In this document: piece by piece, positions 58,916-63,837 of the stretch
Layout of the letters: the number at the start of each line of letters is the position of its first letter
Numbering within the stretch: the stretch's first letter is position 1
Source: Candidatus Latescibacterota bacterium
Lineage (GTDB): Bacteria; Latescibacterota; UBA2968; UBA8231
Assembly: GCA_007136405.1 (NCBI GenBank)
Contig: SLHA01000031.1
Coordinates: forward strand, 1-63,837
Length of the DNA stretch: 63,837 bases
Direction: 5' to 3'
The notes under the pieces: model-generated
Told to the model about the DNA's origin: nothing
The model's input: only the letters and a program-made list of their open reading frames with translations
Databases searched by the model: none
Made by a program: the position numbers and the translations under genes

Positions 58916-60313
58916 TCAGGAGGCATCGTCCTGACGGAATTGCAGGGCATACAGATCCGCGTCCCGCAGGAGGAAGCGAAGCCGAACGGGGGTGTGGCTC
59001 AAGGCGCCCAGATCGGCATCCGGGCCGAAGCGTACCGGTGCATCGATCTGATCCCCGTACAAAGCCTCCGTCAGACTGAAACCGGGGAGCGGGTTGCCGC
59101 AGACATCCTGGATTTCCACCTGCAGACTGCCTACCGCGGACGTGGCATAGTTCAGGTACAGCGTATCGCCGCTGAAGAGCAAGGGCCGGGTGACGAATTC
59201 GCCGCCGGCGTATGGCGCATTCACCGACGCGAAGCCGTCCGTGCGCAGGGTGGCGCGGCGTAAGCGGCAGGTCGGCATCTTGTTGTGCTCGGTCCAGTAA
59301 ATGGACATTTCCGCGGCATTGATGGGCACGACGCCGTAGGCGATGGTGCCATTGCGGTCCGTCCAGTTCTCGCGTTCCGGGCCCGGACGCACGAAAGCCT
59401 CCATGAACCGCCGGTCCCAGTGCATGCCGCCGTCCCGGCTTGACATGAAAATCTGGTCGGAGATGCCGTTCAACGGCGAGTCCGGCAGCGCCTTCCTTTC
59501 AGGAACGAACCGCCGTGGAAACGCCACGTAGATGTGCGGCGCACCGAAATACGGGGTGGCGGCGTTGGTGTACAGGTGCTCCAGGGGCGTGTCGCCCAGG
59601 TCGATCCATTCCGGGGTGGACCAGTGCAGGAAGTCCTGTGACGTGCATCTTTTGATGCACCGGATCCTGGCACCCTCAGGATTGGCGGCGCTGCCGACCC
59701 GGAGGAAATCCCGCACGAAAGCCACGTACTGGTTCCGCTCTGCGTCCCAGAAGGCCAGGTTCTGGGAGTCGAAAGCGCCGTCCGTAATGACCGGCGCCTG
59801 GCGCATAGGGCGCCAGTTCAGCGCGTCCGCGGCAGCGAAGGCGATCAAACCAGTCTTGCGAGTGCCGCCCAGCGCCTTGTACCGTTCTTCCGGAGGCGCG
59901 GCCGGGTTGCCATCCAGGAACGGGCTGAAATTGTGACTGGTGCCGGTGCAGGCGCCCTCGGCATCCCAGACGATGTTGTTGGCCCGGGTTCCTTTATGCT
60001 CGATCAGGCCCAGCTCCGGTACGGTCCAGGTGATTCCGTCCGGGCTTTCGGCATAAGCGGTGACCTGCGGCATCTTCTTCTGCCGGTCATAATCCTCGTT
60101 GGTCAAACGGGTGATGTCATACGGCTCTCCGGCCCGGTAGTACGCCCGGTAGCACTCTCTGTCTTTGAATACGGTGACATAGCTGTAACTGCCGTCTCCC
60201 TGCAGGGCGATCTCTCCGGGAACCGGCGTATGCAATTTCAGCCTTGTGCCATCCATGCAATCGATCAGCCAATCGTCGACAAACAGCTCTCTTCTCGAAT
60301 CGATCACTTTCAT
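58916..60313 (-). CDS. glycosidase-like five-bladed propeller protein
   Basis: 465 residues from the ATG at 60313 (GGAG about 8 bases upstream). The open frame continues upstream only because it runs through the dispersed repeat. No signal peptide. Motifs recall GH32/GH43-type propellers: RRELFVDDWLIDCMDG, YAESPDGITWTVPELGLIE, DALNWRPMRQAPVITDG, FLHWSTPEWIDLGDTPLEHL, ISDQIFMSSRDGGMHW. Catalytic acids cannot be assigned with confidence. It likely acts on a carbohydrate feeding the dehydrogenase and isomerase downstream, or is a non-catalytic relative. A cytoplasmic location is unusual for a first-step glycosidase, so an oligosaccharide would have to be imported. Confidence 0.8.
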   Translation of the reverse strand: MKVIDSRRELFVDDWLIDCMDGTRLKLHTPVPGEIALQGDGSYSYVTVFKDRECYRAYYRAGEPYDITRLTNEDYDRQKKMPQVTAYAESPDGITWTVPELGLIEHKGTRANNIVWDAEGACTGTSHNFSPFLDGNPAAPPEERYKALGGTRKTGLIAFAAADALNWRPMRQAPVITDGAFDSQNLAFWDAERNQYVAFVRDFLRVGSAANPEGARIRCIKRCTSQDFLHWSTPEWIDLGDTPLEHLYTNAATPYFGAPHIYVAFPRRFVPERKALPDSPLNGISDQIFMSSRDGGMHWDRRFMEAFVRPGPERENWTDRNGTIAYGVVPINAAEMSIYWTEHNKMPTCRLRRATLRTDGFASVNAPYAGGEFVTRPLLFSGDTLYLNYATSAVGSLQVEIQDVCGNPLPGFSLTEALYGDQIDAPVRFGPDADLGALSHTPVRLRFLLRDADLYALQFRQDDAS

Positions 60314-60463
60314 GTTCACTGCTCCTGAAAAAACAGATTTTGCTGCAACGACTTTCAGCGGCGTTGGACGGTGGTCGCTTGTGGCAGCCGCACACCCGTA
60401 TCTCGCCGCGGTAACCGTGGCCGCTGGCTGGACTGGGGGCTCCTCAGGAATCGCTACCGTATC

Positions 60464-60527
60464 TGTCAAGCATTCCCCCGGCGGTTGGCCGGCCCGCACC
60501 CCGGACAAACGCAGCGGCGTCGTTTTC
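60464..60527 (-). repeat. dispersed repeat, copy C
   Basis: Contains AAACGCAGCGGCGTCGTTT and GGCCGGCCCGCACC on the plus strand, and ends in TGTCAA, as copy B does. Read on the minus strand it has the same order as copies A1/A2: GAAAACG, CGCTGCG, GGTGCGGGCCGGCCAAC, TGCTTGACA. GAAAACG and CGTTT(G) flank a short loop. Confidence 0.8.
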
Positions 60528-60627
60528 AACAAGATCCTCGCCCCATGCCTGCAGGCGCGGACCCGTGGGGGTACGCACGGCGGGTTTCGCCTGATTCGAT
60601 TCGTGCCAGCCGGGTAACCGGTGCTTG

Positions 60628-60656
60628 AGTGTGGTTACTGGAGGAATTCCTGTCAA
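60628..60656 (-). promoter_or_regulatory. candidate promoter of the catabolic operon
   Basis: On the minus strand a perfect TTGACA (60656-60651), a 17-base spacer and CACACT (60633-60628, 3/6). The resulting leader of about 310 bases would include repeat copy C. Confidence 0.4.
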
Positions 60657-60699
60657 CGGCGTGCCAAGGTCAGCCTGAAGACCTATCGATGCAGACCTG

Positions 60700-63327
60700 T
60701 CACCCCTGCCCCACGGCGTCGTCCAGATAACAGATTGCCGTCCGGGCGACCGTGTCGGCGTAGAGGCGGATCACCTGTCCCGAAGGCAGTTGACGGCCGT
60801 CCAGGACGGTGACGACGTCGGTCTGGTACTGCGGAGTTCCGGTGTGCTCATCCATTTCGGCAAGTTCGGACAACGACGAGGAGCGGGCTTCCAGGAGGCT
60901 GACATTGACGAAGTTGTCCTGGCGACCAGGAAAGACGGCGCAATAGAGGATGTCCTGTTCGACGATCTCACTGAAAAAATGGGTGCCCAGGGAAACGTCC
61001 GGGACCAGCCCCGCGTGCATGGCGGCAACCTCGCAGATCGCCGTGGCCTCACCCAGCGCGTTTCTGCTCAGAGGGACGCCCAGCGAAGGCATACTGGTGC
61101 CCCACCGTCCGGGTCCCAGCAACAGCACGGTCCTGGAATCAGCCTGCGCCGTGTGTACCAGACGTTCGATGCGGCGCGCCACGGCGTGACGTTGGTGCTG
61201 CGCTAGCTGGCTGTAGGTTTCCGGGCGAACGTAAACAAGGACATCGATGGCGTCGATGCGGCTCTGCCCGACCACCGTGCCGGCAGCCTGGAAGAGCACG
61301 TGGTCCGGATTCAGATCAATGGGTGGGGCGGCGATTGGGCTGCTGCCTTTTATCTGGAGCGGCCGGCACTGGACCACATTGAGGGCATACTGCGGAGCAT
61401 CCGGCGCGGCGGTCTGATCGAAGTTGATGGTAAACTCGACATCCACCGGATTCTCGTAAGCGGACTGCAGTACACTCAGCAGTCGCTTCATGGTGCCGAC
61501 GAAGCTCGTCTGCCGCAGCAATCCGGTGAACGTCAGCACCAGAGGCGCCTGGCCACCGGAGCGGCTTCCGGTTCGGTCCCTGCTGGCAAATAGCTCCAGC
61601 GGCATGGCCTCGCTGCAGGCCGCTTCCACCTGGGCGAAGGGGACCGTGGCCAGGTGTCCGGCGCGCAGGTCGATAGCGTCCAGGTAGCGCTGGGTACGAA
61701 GACCGTGTTCATCCGCGGCGTCCAGGCGCCGTTCCGGAGCATTGAGAGCGATCACCCGGATGTCGTCGTCCTCGACCCGGTCGACCGCCCGGGTGCCCAG
61801 CCCGAAGACCAGCCGCACGACGCCGGCGCGCGGTTCGATCAGCTCGCTCCAGGCGTAGGGATTGTGGGAAAAACCGACGCCCGCGGCCTGGGGCAGGAAG
61901 TGATCGCCGTACACATTGCCGGAGACCCGCTGTACCAGCAGCGCCATCTGCTCGTCGCGCTGCAACAGACCGCGTTTGGCTCGGTAAGTCAACGCCTCGT
62001 TGCTGAGCGAACTGGCGTAGATGGTTCGCACCGCGGACAAAAAATCCTCGAGACGGCGTTCGCGCGGGCCCTGGTTGGCGCAGAAAACACTCTCGTACGT
62101 TCCGGCAAAGGCGTTGCCGAAATTGTCCTCCAGCAGACTGGAGGAGCGTACGATGATGGGTGACTGGCCGAAGTAATCGAGCATTTCCTGAAACTTGTCA
62201 AGTATATAATCAGGAAACTCGCCGACGACGATTCGTTGCCGGGCACGATGGGCATTTCGCAACAGTGCCGCGATGTCCGGTTGCGGCTCACGCATCCACC
62301 AGATGCCGTTCATGACCAGGAAGGTATAATACACGTCGGCACCGACGAAAAAGGAATCGTGGGGCTCCAGGTAGTCGGCCAGATCGGCGGCCTCGGCCAG
62401 CAGAATCCGGCGCGCCAGCAGCATGCCGACGGCCTTGCCGCCGATCAGTCCGCTGCCGATCAAGCGTCCGCGCAAGTCCGCCAGATCGGCGACGGTAAAG
62501 TAACGTCGAGCCAATGCCAGTACGCGCGAGTCGCGGGAAATCGCCATCCGCAGCAACCGTTCCCGCAGTTCGTCGTCCTTGCCGGTGGCGTCAGCAGCGG
62601 CTGGATCGAGCGCCATGGCACGCAGGAAGGCACGGTTCCACAGGCCCTTCAGTCCCGCCGGCTGCGCCTGCAGCCGCTGCACCGGAGCCATGATCCGGGT
62701 CAGCAGTCCGCTGTGTGCCACCGGTACGAACTCATCGCCCTGGCGCTGATGGAGCAGAAACATGGTGGCCGAATAACGATGTTGGGCTTTGGTGGGGCGG
62801 ACGAAGAGAGCGCCACCGTGGGTAAAGACATCAAGGTGCACCTGTGCCGTTGCATGGATAGTCACCACTGCTTCCTCGGCGTGATACTGGCGCCGCAGGC
62901 TGAAGCTGGCGACGGCGCCCACGTCATACAGGTAGGGACAGGTGAGCACGAAGAAGTTGGCCAGCATCTGGTCCGACAACCAGATCTCGGCCAGCTCGCT
63001 CAGACAGTCGAAAAGATAGTAACCGCCCGTGCCCAGATCGTCGATGACGCGGTGAATCCGGGCAACGAAGGCTTCAAAACCTTGCTCCGGGTTCAAGGTG
63101 TGTACCGAGGCCGCCACATCCGGCGGCAGCAGGGGGGAGTGACCGGCGAAGCGGAAGTAGGCCAACCGCTGGCCTGTGCTCAGCGCGGCACGACCGTAGG
63201 GCTCGACGAGAGGTCGGTACTGGTCGACGGATTCCACGTGAAAGACGATGTTGTCGCCCGGTAGAATGCCATTGAGGATGGCGTCCAGGTTGGGCAGACC
63301 GGTGGTGAAGGCCGCGGCTGCATTCAT
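60700..63327 (-). CDS. KaiC-like domain fused to PPDK N-terminal (PEP/pyruvate-binding) domain
   Basis: 875 residues from the ATG at 63327; a start at 63360 is also possible and neither has a good ribosome site. Residues 1-230 resemble a KaiC/RecA fold (TGLPNLDAILNGILPGDNIV) but Walker A (GxxxxGKT) is absent (FHVESVDQYRP), so ATP hydrolysis by this part is doubtful. Residues about 300-680 are the PPDK-N type ATP-binding region (IGGKAVGMLLARRI, SPIIVRSSSLLEDNFGNAFAG, MALLVQRVSG). The tail GPGRWGTSMPSLGVPLSR and GTHFFSEIVEQDILY is typical of this subfamily. The phospho-His swivelling and PEP-utilising domains of true PPDK are missing. Probably signalling or regulatory rather than a metabolic dikinase (inference). 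Confidence 0.87.
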   Translation of the reverse strand: MNAAAAFTTGLPNLDAILNGILPGDNIVFHVESVDQYRPLVEPYGRAALSTGQRLAYFRFAGHSPLLPPDVAASVHTLNPEQGFEAFVARIHRVIDDLGTGGYYLFDCLSELAEIWLSDQMLANFFVLTCPYLYDVGAVASFSLRRQYHAEEAVVTIHATAQVHLDVFTHGGALFVRPTKAQHRYSATMFLLHQRQGDEFVPVAHSGLLTRIMAPVQRLQAQPAGLKGLWNRAFLRAMALDPAAADATGKDDELRERLLRMAISRDSRVLALARRYFTVADLADLRGRLIGSGLIGGKAVGMLLARRILLAEAADLADYLEPHDSFFVGADVYYTFLVMNGIWWMREPQPDIAALLRNAHRARQRIVVGEFPDYILDKFQEMLDYFGQSPIIVRSSSLLEDNFGNAFAGTYESVFCANQGPRERRLEDFLSAVRTIYASSLSNEALTYRAKRGLLQRDEQMALLVQRVSGNVYGDHFLPQAAGVGFSHNPYAWSELIEPRAGVVRLVFGLGTRAVDRVEDDDIRVIALNAPERRLDAADEHGLRTQRYLDAIDLRAGHLATVPFAQVEAACSEAMPLELFASRDRTGSRSGGQAPLVLTFTGLLRQTSFVGTMKRLLSVLQSAYENPVDVEFTINFDQTAAPDAPQYALNVVQCRPLQIKGSSPIAAPPIDLNPDHVLFQAAGTVVGQSRIDAIDVLVYVRPETYSQLAQHQRHAVARRIERLVHTAQADSRTVLLLGPGRWGTSMPSLGVPLSRNALGEATAICEVAAMHAGLVPDVSLGTHFFSEIVEQDILYCAVFPGRQDNFVNVSLLEARSSSLSELAEMDEHTGTPQYQTDVVTVLDGRQLPSGQVIRLYADTVARTAICYLDDAVGQG

Positions 63328-63676
63328 GGCGCAGTACCCGGAAGTCGTGAGTGGCGGCATGTCAAAGTAAGGTAGGTGAAATGCAGGCGCCAGGCGCACC
63401 TCCCTACCGACAGATTGGACCGTCAACAAGAGACATGAAAGATATCCGGACCAGCCGCATGTGTTGCGGAGGATCCAGGCGTTGAAAATGTTAGACTTGA
63501 CAAACACAAAGAAGATGACAATTTATGCGTACTCAACATGATAACGCGAAAAAGCCCTGCTATAGGTGGTGTCAGGCATATATGGATTAAGCGACCAGGA
63601 ATGTATTGCGCCACCGGAGGTACGCATGTTTCGTGTGAATTGTAAGACCGACCTGTCGAGCCTGAGGAGAAACAAG
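63328..63676. other. divergent intergenic region
   Basis: 349 bases between the KaiC/PPDK-like gene (-) and the last gene (+). It is noticeably AT-richer than the surroundings near 63480-63600. A perfect TTGACA at 63497-63502 points rightwards but has only weak -10 candidates (ATTTAT at 63521, 18-base spacer). No repeat or terminator recognised. Confidence 0.4.
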
Positions 63677-63837
63677 ATGATGGCAAAGGTAGCGAAGTTG
63701 AGGCTGGTTGCTTTGATCCTGGTGTTGGCATGGTTGCGTCCAGCCGTCGGCCAATGGACTGAATTCGAGCAATACCGCATCAATCCGGACGAAGCCGTTC
63801 AGGTACATGGCCACCATTTGGGAAACTGGACGTTACG
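63677..63837 (+). CDS. secreted protein, 3' end cut by window
   Basis: The ATG at 63677 has GAGGAG 8 bases upstream. The frame is open to the window end (53 codons). The N-terminus MMAKVAKLRLVALILVLAWL followed by RPAVGQ is a typical signal peptide, probably cleaved after AVG. The mature start (WTEFEQYRINPDEAVQVHGH) is not enough to assign a family. Confidence 0.7.
   Translation, partial: MMAKVAKLRLVALILVLAWLRPAVGQWTEFEQYRINPDEAVQVHGHHLGNWTL

Larger units (their letters stand above)
60314..60699. other. intergenic region with repeat copy C and promoter
   Basis: 386 bases between two minus-strand genes. It holds the dispersed repeat (60464-60527) and a candidate promoter (60656-60628). No credible small gene seen. 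Confidence 0.5.

Noticed and set aside
58916-60532. Longer form of the glycosidase-like protein starting at 60532
   Set aside because: The extra N-terminus is translated dispersed repeat; the ATG at 60313 has a ribosome site and starts the conserved-looking part.

Overview
The window is chromosomal DNA of roughly 55-65% GC (estimated by eye) from an uncultured-type Gram-negative bacterium. The best guess is the FCB superphylum (Latescibacterota, Gemmatimonadota, Fibrobacterota and relatives). The reasons are many signal peptides and lipoboxes, a TonB-dependent receptor, ExbB/ExbD, several proteins ending in FlgD-Ig or Por-type C-terminal domains, FG-GAP/UnbV proteins, PQQ-propeller and malectin fusions, and amidohydrolases of a kind common there. 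No rRNA, tRNA, CRISPR array, integrase or transposase was seen, so placement rests on gene content only.

Layout. 1-5750 (+): a window-truncated secreted repeat protein, an FG-GAP/UnbV protein and a second copy of the repeat protein. 5893-7604 (+): a promoter, exbB, two exbD genes and a terminator. 12490-7674 (-): a Tat-exported phosphodiesterase and a third, lipoprotein-type member of the repeat family. 12993-15002 (+): a secreted protein with a Por/FlgD-type C-terminus and a strong terminator. 19160-15216 (-): an operon of a small ribbon-helix-helix-like protein, a membrane protein, a sulfotransferase-like protein and a membrane-anchored phosphodiesterase. 19410-24101 (+): dispersed repeats and a likely metal-acquisition cassette (His/Cys membrane protein, ZnuD-like TonB-dependent receptor, His-rich lipoprotein). 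24116-28530 (+): a giant PQQ-propeller/methyltransferase-like/malectin protein. 44243-28602 (-): a ten-gene run of exported proteins, including three tandem discoidin-like/FlgD-Ig paralogues, two CBM9-like proteins, two lipoproteins, an 880-residue presumed outer-membrane protein, a phosphatase-like/tetraheme cytochrome and a PpiC-type foldase. 47667-44556 (-): an FG-GAP/UnbV/TPR lipoprotein. 53215-47713 (-): an NHL-like propeller and two amidohydrolase genes holding three amidohydrolase domains. 60313-53277 (-): a catabolic cluster (glycosidase-like, Gfo/Idh/MocA, sugar isomerase, beta-keto-acid cleavage enzyme, ADP-forming acyl-CoA synthetase). 63327-60700 (-): a KaiC-like/PPDK-N protein. 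63677-end (+): the start of one more secreted protein.

How it may work together. Most products are exported, so the region looks like a surface and envelope island. Two groups look least described. The first is a family of about twelve-repeat 'GDDxY' solenoid proteins, present three times around an ExbB-ExbD-ExbD motor in which one ExbD has lost the proton-carrying Asp. The second is the ten-gene discoidin/FlgD-Ig envelope cluster. Assigning either to a working system is inference. Also notable are a roughly 64-80 bp dispersed repeat in three locations, an in-frame 75-bp-spaced duplication of a translation-initiation leader, and a 15-bp minisatellite inside a propeller gene.
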